This document shows positions 1 through 5,746 of a stretch of 10,015 nucleotides of DNA, in pieces. This DNA comes from Methanoregulaceae archaeon. GTDB lineage: Archaea > Halobacteriota > Methanomicrobia > Methanomicrobiales > Methanospirillaceae. Location of the stretch: the NCBI GenBank assembly GCA_028679325.1, contig JAJRBS010000155.1, positions 1 through 10,015 of the forward strand. The letters run 5' to 3'. Position numbers and translations under genes: made by a program. Position 1 is the stretch's first letter. Each line of letters starts with the position of its first letter. The notes under the pieces were generated by a model. The model did no database searches. It saw only the letters and a program-made list of their open reading frames with translations, and was not told the DNA's origin.

Positions 1-336
1 GAATTCAATGAAGAGAACAGTGTGTTTTGGGGCCCTATTTCAAACGCAAACGTGATTGCCGTGACGAATATCTGGATTAACCGGCGCAGCAGAGAGATCG
101 TTGAGACGGACATCCAGATGAACAGTTACCTGGAATGGGGTATTGGCGACGAAGAAGCATTTGACATCCAGAATATCGTCACCCACGAAGCAGGTCACGT
201 CTGTGGTCTTGGCGATCTGTACAACAGGCCTGCCAGTGAACTGACCATGTTTGGCTACAGCCGTCTTGGCGAAGAAAAGAAGAATACCCTCGGACAGGGA
301 GATGTCCTGGGGCTCCAGAAGCTCTACGGTTCTTAA
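1..336 (+). CDS. Matrixin-like zinc metalloprotease, C-terminal part (5' end outside window)
   Basis: The reading frame is already open at base 1 and runs 111 codons to a TAA, so this is the end of a longer gene. It contains a metzincin zinc site HEAGHVCGLGD at fragment residues 62-72: two His ligands, the catalytic Glu63, the turn Gly69, and an Asp where most matrixins have the third His. A plausible Met-turn follows (Met83 in LTMFGY). The segment ahead of the site (IVETDIQMN, about 33-41) and the tail ending GLQKLYG match the usual matrixin core and end. Family knowledge says such enzymes are secreted or surface endopeptidases. A signal peptide or prodomain would lie upstream and cannot be seen. 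Asp as third ligand is known from snapalysin-type enzymes, so activity is plausible. A GTG at 22 is an internal codon, not a convincing start, because the homologous region continues upstream of it. Confidence 0.85.
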   Translation, partial: EFNEENSVFWGPISNANVIAVTNIWINRRSREIVETDIQMNSYLEWGIGDEEAFDIQNIVTHEAGHVCGLGDLYNRPASELTMFGYSRLGEEKKNTLGQGDVLGLQKLYGS

Positions 337-341
337 ACACC

Positions 342-348
342 TTTTTTT
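342..348 (+). terminator. T-run terminator after the protease gene
   Basis: Seven consecutive T residues begin six bases after the TAA of the protease gene. Archaeal RNA polymerase commonly terminates at such U-runs without a hairpin. No stem precedes it. Confidence 0.55.
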
Positions 349-415
349 CCCGGGAGAGAGTGGGGAAATATCTTTCACGGAGCGTGCTTATCCCTTCTCC
401 TTGAAAGGTTCGAGT

Positions 416-431
416 TTGAGATACCTCTCAA
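416..431 (-). other. Small perfect hairpin downstream of the cytosine deaminase gene
   Basis: TTGAGA and TCTCAA form a perfect 6-bp stem around a 4-nt loop (TACC). It starts about 35 nt past the deaminase stop on the minus strand. No strong U-run follows it, so it may be a 3'-end or processing structure rather than a classical terminator, or it may be chance. Confidence 0.3.
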
Positions 432-465
432 TCGATCGTGGACCCGGTTTTCCCTGTGTTTGTCT

Positions 466-921
466 CTACTCCTCCCCGATATCCTCGTTCCACACCTCCG
501 GATTCGCGGCGATGAATTCGGTCATCATCCTGATGCATTCAGCATTGTCAAGGATGACCAGCTCGACACCCCGTGACCGGAGGTAATCCTCGGGTCCCTG
601 GAAAGAGCGGTTCTCCCCAATGACGACCTGGGGGATCTTGTAGAGCAGGATCGCCCCGCTGCACATATCGCACGGCGAGAGTGTTGAGAAGAGAACCGCC
701 CGGTGATAATCCCTGGCCGTGAGCCGGCCGGCGTTCTCCAGGCAGTCCATCTCGGCGTGGAGGATCGCACTTCTTTCCTGCACCCGCCGGTTGTGCCCCC
801 GGCCGACGATTTTTCCCTCAATGACCAGCACCGAGCCGATGGGAATACCTCCTTCTATCGATCCCTGCCGGGCTTCCTTGATAGCAGCCAGCATGAATTC
901 TTCCCGAGATGCAGCATCCAT
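466..921 (-). CDS. Cytosine deaminase, yeast Fcy1 type
   Basis: This 151-residue zinc enzyme of the cytidine-deaminase superfamily is predicted to convert cytosine to uracil plus ammonia in the cytoplasm. The zinc and proton-shuttle site is clear: His55-Ala-Glu57 and PCDMC with Cys84 and Cys87. The whole length can be laid against yeast Fcy1 from memory, including EGG(I/V)PIG, GRGHN, LENxGRL, TLSPCDMC, (V/I)GEN and the C-terminal W-x-EDIGE. Residues matching the Fcy1 substrate pocket are present: Asn44, Phe107, Trp144 and Asp147. That separates it from tRNA adenosine or guanine deaminases, which lack this C-terminal WxxD segment. No Shine-Dalgarno precedes the ATG; a TATA-like box 22-29 nt upstream suggests a leaderless mRNA. 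The gene is divergent from the ABC importer operon. Methylated or modified pyrimidines are alternative substrates. Confidence 0.88.
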   Translation of the reverse strand: MDAASREEFMLAAIKEARQGSIEGGIPIGSVLVIEGKIVGRGHNRRVQERSAILHAEMDCLENAGRLTARDYHRAVLFSTLSPCDMCSGAILLYKIPQVVIGENRSFQGPEDYLRSRGVELVILDNAECIRMMTEFIAANPEVWNEDIGEE

Positions 922-942
922 GGGAAGAAATTGACTGCATAC

Positions 943-950
943 CTTTTAGA
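943..950 (-). promoter_or_regulatory. Putative TATA box of the cytosine deaminase gene
   Basis: The minus strand reads TCTAAAAG here, centred about 25 nt before the deaminase ATG. This spacing would start transcription at or next to the ATG, in keeping with the missing ribosome binding site. The match to the archaeal box A is moderate. Confidence 0.4.
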
Positions 951-962
951 AGTCGCGTCTCC

Positions 963-982
963 TGGTTTTTCCCGGAAAACCA
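963..982. promoter_or_regulatory. Perfect 7-bp inverted repeat in the divergent spacer, candidate operator
   Basis: TGGTTTT and AAAACCA are exact reverse complements separated by six bases (TCCCGG), giving a 20-nt dyad. It lies 12 nt upstream of the putative deaminase TATA box and about 37 nt upstream of the importer TATA box. Dyads of this size are typical binding sites for dimeric HTH regulators. The regulator is not in the window. Confidence 0.45.
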
Positions 983-989
983 ACGGGTC

Positions 990-1009
990 TTTGGATCAAT
1001 GGATCTAAA
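990..1009. promoter_or_regulatory. Second inverted repeat next to the importer promoter, candidate operator
   Basis: TTTGGATC and GATCTAAA form 8-bp arms with one mismatch around a 4-nt centre. The element ends 9 nt before the importer TATA box, where an activator or repressor could contact TFB or TBP. It starts 7 nt after the first dyad; the arm sequences of the two dyads differ. Confidence 0.4.
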
Positions 1010-1018
1010 TTCCTGCAG

Positions 1019-1026
1019 CATAAATA
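1019..1026 (+). promoter_or_regulatory. Putative TATA box of the ABC importer operon
   Basis: CATAAATA is centred about 38 nt before the binding-protein ATG. A start of transcription some 25 nt downstream would leave a leader of roughly a dozen bases with no Shine-Dalgarno sequence. Confidence 0.5.
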
Positions 1027-1060
1027 CGAGGAGATCGTACACCCAAGTAACGATCCACAT

Positions 1061-2266
1061 ATGAAGGAGCCCCGTGGAATTACGATTCTTCTTTTCGCCC
1101 TGTGCATCCTTCTCGCTGTCCTTCTCCTGCTTCATCCTTCCCTGCCCGGTTTTTTTCCTTCCACGCACAGGTCCCCTTCCGTCTCGCTCCTCTATGCCTC
1201 AGCAGGTTCTCTTCCCCAGCTCCTGAATACCGGCCAGATCGATGCCTTCCTGATCTGGGAACCGGTTGTTTCCAACGCCGAGCTCTCCGGTATCGGAAAA
1301 CGGATCGCTGTCCCATCCGATCTCCCTCCTCCGGGAAAATGGGATAATGCGGCCATCAATGTCCTCGTGTTGCGGGGTGATATTACAGAGACCTACCCTG
1401 AACACTCGGCCCTCCTGTCCGCCCTGACAACGGCTGCCATCGACCGTACCAACGAAGACCCTGATCTCGCAAAGAGCATAACGGCAAAATGGGTCTTTGG
1501 CACGGGACCAATCCTGACACCCCAGGGAACGCTGGATCCCCTCGCGGTCGAGAACAGGTCCTTTGAGAACATGGTATTTACTGCCGATGCAGAGCCGCCC
1601 TATTCCGATCTCGTCCAGTCGGCGATCGATTCCACGTATGGCACGTCCACTATCTATGATCCCATGGCCTGGGTGGATTCAGATGTCACGGACAGGGCGC
1701 TCGTGTTCCTGAATGGGACCGATGTTCCCCGGGTTGGACCGGTGATTCCGACCCTTAATATCGGGTACATCCCGTCAAGTGACAACTACGCTCCCGTTTA
1801 CGTCATGGTTAAAGATTCACAGTATTTCTGTGACCGGTACAGTTTCTGCATCGTCCCGGACGACCCGGCCCTGTCAAGGCCGGTCTCTTGCACCCTTTTC
1901 GTGAACGATACACCGGCTGCGCATGTCAACCTCATCATGGGCCAGTCAGGTGGCGGTATCATGACAACCATCGGCCAGAAAGCCATCGACGGGGCTTACG
2001 TTGGGTCCTTCCCTGCAGAACTCCAGATAGCGCTTGGCAATCCTGCCCTGATGATCCAGTCGATCAACACCGGGGGCTCCGGGCTTGTTGTCGCCAATGG
2101 TTCTACCTTGCGGAACTGGGACGATTTTGTCGGGTGGGTAAAAATCCGGTCGGCTGCCGGAAAGCCGGTGGTGATCGCAACCGTCCAGAGCTCCATCCAG
2201 GAGGACATGGTACGCGAAGCGTGTGCCTATGAGAATATCACGGTGATTCTGTATGGTACTGATTAA
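1061..2266 (+). CDS. NitT/TauT-family ABC substrate-binding protein, apparently circularly permuted
   Basis: This 401-residue protein is anchored by one N-terminal hydrophobic segment (about residues 7-25) with no lipobox; the rest should lie outside the membrane and feed solute to the permease encoded next. The order of parts is unusual. Residues 38-220 resemble the second half of NitT/TauT binding proteins: LPQLLNTGQIDAFLIWEP (51-68), then DLPPPGKW (87-94), then the C-terminal helices. Residues 230-401 resemble the normal start and middle: LNIGYIPSSDNYAPVYV (232-248), AIDGAYVGSFPAELQIAL (308-325), GGSGLVV (338-344), WDDFVGWVK (353-361) and SSIQEDMVREA (377-387). The protein ends at ITVILYGTD, the strand that normally continues into the segment found here at 41-50. 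Cys257, Cys263 and Cys277 sit in an insertion and could form a disulfide. The ATG follows a TATA box without a ribosome binding site. Substrate unknown. Confidence 0.85.
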   Translation: MKEPRGITILLFALCILLAVLLLLHPSLPGFFPSTHRSPSVSLLYASAGSLPQLLNTGQIDAFLIWEPVVSNAELSGIGKRIAVPSDLPPPGKWDNAAINVLVLRGDITETYPEHSALLSALTTAAIDRTNEDPDLAKSITAKWVFGTGPILTPQGTLDPLAVENRSFENMVFTADAEPPYSDLVQSAIDSTYGTSTIYDPMAWVDSDVTDRALVFLNGTDVPRVGPVIPTLNIGYIPSSDNYAPVYVMVKDSQYFCDRYSFCIVPDDPALSRPVSCTLFVNDTPAAHVNLIMGQSGGGIMTTIGQKAIDGAYVGSFPAELQIALGNPALMIQSINTGGSGLVVANGSTLRNWDDFVGWVKIRSAAGKPVVIATVQSSIQEDMVREACAYENITVILYGTD

Positions 2267-3038
2267 AAGACAAACTATTCGTGATTACGGGAAGGGACTC
2301 GCCGTCGTCGTACTCCTGCTTGTGATCTGGGAGTGTGCGGCACTGATCATCAACAACAACTATATCCTGCCCACGCTCGGCGAGATCGCAGAGGTGCTTC
2401 TCCACCCTTTTGAACCGGTCCTCGGCGGCGAGAGCCTTGTCGCAAATACCCTGGTGAGCCTGAAGGAAGTGCTCAGCGGTTTCTTCATTGCAGCGGCACT
2501 TGCCATACCTCTCGGTCTCCTCATCGGATGGTCATCGGAAGTCCAGGCCTACCTTAATCCCGCCATCCAGCTCCTCCGCCCGATCCCCCCCATCGCCTGG
2601 ATGCCGTTTGCCATCGCATGGTTCGGGATTGGCATCAATTCGATCCTTTTTATAATCGTTCTCGGAGCATTCTTCCCGATCCTGATCAACACCGTCGACG
2701 GGGTGCTCAGTATCCGGATCCGATGGATCGAGGTTGCCGAGATGTTCCATGCCACAACGCCCGAGAAACTGCGGACAGTGGTCTTTCCCGGGGCCCTTCC
2801 CCGGATCTGGACCGGCCTCCGGGTCTCGTTTGCCATCGCATGGATGTGCGTGGTTGCCGCCGAGATGTTGCCCGGTACCACGGCCGGTCTCGGTTTCCTG
2901 ATCATGTACGCCTATAACCTCGGCCAGCTCGATGTGATTGGTGCCGGGATGGTCATCATCGGCATCATCGGTCTCGGCGCGGACATGCTCTTCCGGGAAG
3001 GTCATGCACGGTTCTTTGCCTGGGAGGGGAAGGAATGA
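2253..3038 (+). CDS. ABC transporter permease, NitT/TauT (SsuC/TauC) family
   Basis: This 261-residue integral membrane protein has about six hydrophobic segments (roughly 15-33, 73-92, 114-124, 127-147, 192-206 and 227-245). It should form the homodimeric channel of the importer. The cytoplasmic coupling loop is recognisable at 160-190: E-V-A, then FPGALPRIWTGLR, as in SsuC and TauC. The conserved Gly of the EAAxxxG motif is replaced by His166. The ATG lies inside the last codons of the binding-protein gene, overlapping it by 14 nt in another frame. A GGTGAT Shine-Dalgarno (2242-2247) is buried in that gene, so translation of the two is probably coupled. The family serves sulfonates, taurine, nitrate, thiamine precursors and other small solutes; sequence alone does not choose among them. 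Confidence 0.92.
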   Translation: MVLIKRQTIRDYGKGLAVVVLLLVIWECAALIINNNYILPTLGEIAEVLLHPFEPVLGGESLVANTLVSLKEVLSGFFIAAALAIPLGLLIGWSSEVQAYLNPAIQLLRPIPPIAWMPFAIAWFGIGINSILFIIVLGAFFPILINTVDGVLSIRIRWIEVAEMFHATTPEKLRTVVFPGALPRIWTGLRVSFAIAWMCVVAAEMLPGTTAGLGFLIMYAYNLGQLDVIGAGMVIIGIIGLGADMLFREGHARFFAWEGKE

Positions 3039-3835
3039 TACCAAAACCTGTCCTCTCGGTCACCGGTATCGCAAAGACATTTCATGGCGAGGGCACGTCC
3101 TGCCCTGCCCTTGCGGATGTCAGTTTTGATGTCGGCCCCCGGGAGATCGTCTGCATCATGGGACCTTCGGGATGCGGGAAGTCCACCCTGCTCCGGATCA
3201 TCGGCGGGCTCGAAATAGCAGACGCCGGATCTATCCAGGGGGTGTCCGGGTCCGGGGAAGGCACTGCATCAGCGACCATGGTCTTCCAGGACTCTGCGCT
3301 CTTCCCCTGGCTTTCTGTCGAAGAAAATATCGTCTACGGCCTTCGGCTTGCAGCCCAAAAAATGCCCGAAGAAGAGGTGCGACGCCGGGTAACCGAACTC
3401 CTGGAGCTCATCCATCTCGGTCCGTTTGCACATTCGCCTCCTCACGAGCTCTCGGGAGGCATGAAACAGCGGGTCGCCGTTGCCCGTGCGCTTGCGATCA
3501 GGCCCTCCATCCTTCTCATGGACGAGCCGTTCTCTGCGCTCGATATATTCACGCGGAGGGAACTCGAGGATGAGATACAGAGAATACGGAACGAACTAGA
3601 GACCACGATCCTGATGGTCACCCATAACCCCGAGGAAGCCGTCTATCTCGCGGACAGGATTGTTATCCTTTCCGAAAGACCGGCGATGGTTTCAGAGATA
3701 CTGCCTGTCGGTCTCCCGCACCCGCGGAACCCCGCCGACCCGGAATTTATCAGGATCCGGGAACGGCTGACTCTGATGGTGCAGGGGAGACCGGATCGTG
3801 AAATGTGCAAGACGATCCCCTCTGCATCAAAATGA
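3035..3835 (+). CDS. ABC transporter ATP-binding protein, NitT/TauT (SsuB/TauB) family
   Basis: This 266-residue cytoplasmic ATPase powers the importer. All motifs are intact: Walker A GPSGCGKST (43-51), Q-loop Gln85 in VFQDSALFPWLSV, signature LSGGMKQRVAVARAL (139-153), Walker B ILLMDE (159-164), D-loop SALD (167-170) and switch His197 in VTHN. The FPWLSVEENI stretch is typical of the nitrate/sulfonate/taurine group. The start ATG overlaps the permease stop as ATGA, with a strong GGAGG at 3023-3027 seven bases ahead, so it is co-translated with the permease. It ends the operon; no other importer component follows. The C-terminal tail after residue 225 is short, so a large regulatory domain is absent. 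Confidence 0.95.
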   Translation: MIPKPVLSVTGIAKTFHGEGTSCPALADVSFDVGPREIVCIMGPSGCGKSTLLRIIGGLEIADAGSIQGVSGSGEGTASATMVFQDSALFPWLSVEENIVYGLRLAAQKMPEEEVRRRVTELLELIHLGPFAHSPPHELSGGMKQRVAVARALAIRPSILLMDEPFSALDIFTRRELEDEIQRIRNELETTILMVTHNPEEAVYLADRIVILSERPAMVSEILPVGLPHPRNPADPEFIRIRERLTLMVQGRPDREMCKTIPSASK

Positions 3836-3857
3836 TCATGCGTGTCATAAACCCGGC

Positions 3858-4655
3858 TCACTCATTTCTGTACCTCCCCCGGAGATTCCTCTCTTTCACC
3901 TCTGGTGACCGGTAGTCCCAGCCGGACTCATCGAGGGCAGTCAGCACACCGGCAATGGTCTCCACGAGGATCTTCTTCATCCTGATCCCTTTCTCTCGTG
4001 TAGCCCTTGTGGGATCGCCGGTCGCACCGCAATCTGTCAGCTCCGAAAACATCCATTTTACGTCAATATAGGGAGGGAGCCGGGGAACGACGCCCCGGGC
4101 ATTTTCGGGCTCACAAAGTTCAGGAAAAAGGGCAAGTGCAATCGACAATTCTCCTTCTCCCCCGTGGCCAAGACCATTCCAGACCTCGAAGAAATCCGGC
4201 GGAAGAAGTTTTTCCAGGGTATTCCACCAGGCATCGACTGATACGATCTTCATCTCCGGATGCGCCGCTTTTACCATGCGGGTAGCGATCTCTATCGATG
4301 GGATATTTCCATCGTGGCCATTGAGGATGCATACCCTCCGGATCCCTTCACGGTACACCGACTCGAGAATGTCACCGATGATCGCGGTCTCGGTCTCGGG
4401 CCGGAGGGAGACGGTGAAGGAAAAGTCCCTGTATACCTCACTCATCCCGTAGGGGAGAGAAGGGAGAACGGCAGTCTTCGGGACACGCCGGGCAACCTCG
4501 AGGGCGAGCAGATACGCGGTGAGCGAGTCTGTCCCGAATGGCAGGTGGGGACCATGGCTTTCAAGGGAACCAAGCGGCAGGATCACCTTCTCGAATGGTC
4601 CGGCCTGGTAGTCCGCAGCCGTTTGGTGCTGTATTTCACGAAGGTTCTTTTCCAT
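3858..4655 (-). CDS. Creatininase-family metallohydrolase
   Basis: This 265-residue protein belongs to the creatininase superfamily, two-metal enzymes that hydrolyse cyclic or formyl amides. Metal-binding signatures are visible: LGSLESHGPHLPFGTD (28-43) supplies Glu32, His34 and Asp43; NGHDGN (112-117) supplies His114; GHGGEGELS (163-171) supplies His164, Glu167 and Glu169. Length fits the family. In archaea one member, ArfB, is a formamidopyrimidine deformylase in flavin/F420 synthesis, while others act on creatinine-like or unknown substrates. This sequence keeps the general LESHGPHLP form, so ArfB identity is uncertain. A GGTGA ribosome binding site (4663-4667) and a TATA box support the start. 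It is convergent with the importer operon, 22 nt from the ATPase stop, so a shared function cannot be assumed. Confidence 0.85.
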   Translation of the reverse strand: MEKNLREIQHQTAADYQAGPFEKVILPLGSLESHGPHLPFGTDSLTAYLLALEVARRVPKTAVLPSLPYGMSEVYRDFSFTVSLRPETETAIIGDILESVYREGIRRVCILNGHDGNIPSIEIATRMVKAAHPEMKIVSVDAWWNTLEKLLPPDFFEVWNGLGHGGEGELSIALALFPELCEPENARGVVPRLPPYIDVKWMFSELTDCGATGDPTRATREKGIRMKKILVETIAGVLTALDESGWDYRSPEVKERNLRGRYRNE

Positions 4656-4695
4656 AAATATTTCACCGGGAATGTGCGTTTTGGTGGTATGTTCT

Positions 4696-4703
4696 CATAT
4701 ACA
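4696..4703 (-). promoter_or_regulatory. TATA box of the creatininase-family gene
   Basis: The minus strand reads TGTATATG about 45 nt before the ATG. Transcription starting about 25 nt downstream would leave a short leader that still carries the GGTGA ribosome binding site at 4663-4667. Confidence 0.5.
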
Positions 4704-4754
4704 CTCGGGGAATCCTGACCGGCTGTCCTGCATCCACACAGAATTTCGTCATTT

Positions 4755-4773
4755 CAGAGGTCCTGAACCTCTG
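4755..4773 (-). terminator. Perfect 7-bp hairpin just after the acetolactate decarboxylase gene
   Basis: CAGAGGT and ACCTCTG pair exactly around a 5-nt loop, beginning 2 nt beyond the stop codon of the minus-strand gene. No U-run follows, so it resembles an RNA 3'-end or stability structure more than a classical intrinsic terminator. Confidence 0.45.
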
Positions 4774-4775
4774 GG

Positions 4776-5576
4776 CTAATTCTCCACCCTGGCCAGATCG
4801 TCGCTCAGGTCCTGCGAGAGGTCGACAGTGGTGAAATCCCCGCTTGTCGGCAGTACCATGGTGAATTCCGGCGTCCTGTCATATCCGACGGCAGTGCCTT
4901 CCGGAACAGTGAGATCAAGGATGTGGCCACCCGTCTGCCGGTCATCGGAGATGAAGTGGAGATGGTACCCCACCACGTTGAGTCCCTCGAAGAACACCGG
5001 CAGGTAACAGCCGACAACCGTGCCGGTGGCATTCGTGTACACGTACACGGACTGGTTCGCTGCTGCTTCGGAGAGGGTCGGGTAAGGTTTCTCCTGTGCC
5101 GGGATGGCCCGGACTTTCATCGAGGGGAAGGTCCCGTGCATCCGTACCACGTAGACCATGTTCCCGGATGGCAGGAGGTCTGTCATCTCTTTACTGAATA
5201 CCGAGAAGTTCATCGTTTCACCCGCGGCAAGAGTGAAGTCCTCTCCATAATATGTCACCGTTGCAAAAGGGGTGGTGAGGTTATCCGGGGGTATCCGAAC
5301 ATGACCGTCTGCCGTTGCCTGGTAGACTATCCCCTCGAGAACTATCATCTCGCCATCGAGGGCATCGAAGGTGCCGATCCCGAAATCACCGTGTCTTTTC
5401 AGTTCTCCGGCCGGCTGGACCCCGTCAAAGACCCCCTGCTGCAGGGCATCGATGGTCGAGACCTGGTAGAGCGTCTCCCGGTCTTCCGGGTCTGTCACGA
5501 TAAGGAGGAAGACCGCCAGTGCGGCAAGCAGGATGATGACAAGCCCGGCGATAAGGACCTGTTTCTGCCGATCCAT
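4776..5576 (-). CDS. budA: Alpha-acetolactate decarboxylase with N-terminal membrane anchor or signal peptide
   Basis: The enzyme converts (S)-2-acetolactate to acetoin and CO2. Residues 36-266 match the AlsD/BudA family throughout: LYQVSTIDALQQGVFDG (36-52), GDFGIGTFDALDGEM (63-77) with Glu76, RAIPAQEKPYP (156-166) and GYHLHFISDDRQTGGH (203-218). The last supplies the three zinc-binding His residues 205, 207 and 218. Length of the catalytic part is normal. Residues 1-28 add a lysine-containing start and one strongly hydrophobic stretch (about 7-27) without a lipobox, so the catalytic part is probably outside the cytoplasmic membrane, anchored or cleaved. The Bacillus brevis enzyme is known to be exported, so this is not without precedent. 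No Shine-Dalgarno is close to the ATG; a TATA-like box about 31 nt upstream suggests a nearly leaderless mRNA. Confidence 0.93.
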   Translation of the reverse strand: MDRQKQVLIAGLVIILLAALAVFLLIVTDPEDRETLYQVSTIDALQQGVFDGVQPAGELKRHGDFGIGTFDALDGEMIVLEGIVYQATADGHVRIPPDNLTTPFATVTYYGEDFTLAAGETMNFSVFSKEMTDLLPSGNMVYVVRMHGTFPSMKVRAIPAQEKPYPTLSEAAANQSVYVYTNATGTVVGCYLPVFFEGLNVVGYHLHFISDDRQTGGHILDLTVPEGTAVGYDRTPEFTMVLPTSGDFTTVDLSQDLSDDLARVEN

Positions 5577-5602
5577 GATACATTGACGTCAGCACCGGGG
5601 AA

Positions 5603-5610
5603 CAATAAAG
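5603..5610 (-). promoter_or_regulatory. Putative TATA box of the acetolactate decarboxylase gene
   Basis: The minus strand reads CTTTATTG, centred about 31 nt before the ATG. The predicted transcription start would fall within a few bases of the ATG. An 8-bp palindrome TGACGTCA (5584-5591) lies between the box and the ATG. Confidence 0.4.
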
Positions 5611-5724
5611 CTGGTGAGATGTTTCCCGGGGTGATTTCGGAATCCCTGGTCTGGCAGGTGTATGAACATGTCTTCTTCTTTTCGGGAGGAAGTAATCTGC
5701 TTCAGCCTCAGAATGCCTGCTTCG

Positions 5725-5732
5725 AAAAAAAA
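5725..5732 (-). terminator. U8 terminator after the flavoredoxin-like gene
   Basis: Eight A residues on the plus strand give a U8 run in the minus-strand transcript, 14 nt past the stop codon. No stem precedes it, as is usual for archaeal T-run termination. Confidence 0.55.
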
Positions 5733-5746
5733 TCAATGGAGAGCCG

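Noticed and set aside
1..6. EcoRI site exactly at the window start
   Set aside because: It may reflect cloning or be coincidence; it says nothing about biology, and the protease reading frame runs straight through it.
1061..2266. Binding-protein gene as an assembly artefact or frameshifted tandem pair
   Set aside because: The frame is intact for 401 codons with a membrane anchor, a promoter and coupled downstream genes, and each family segment occurs once, so an artefact is unlikely.
2532..3044. Minus-strand open frame of 170 codons opposite the permease
   Set aside because: It is an Asp/His/Gly-rich antisense shadow of a clear membrane protein gene.
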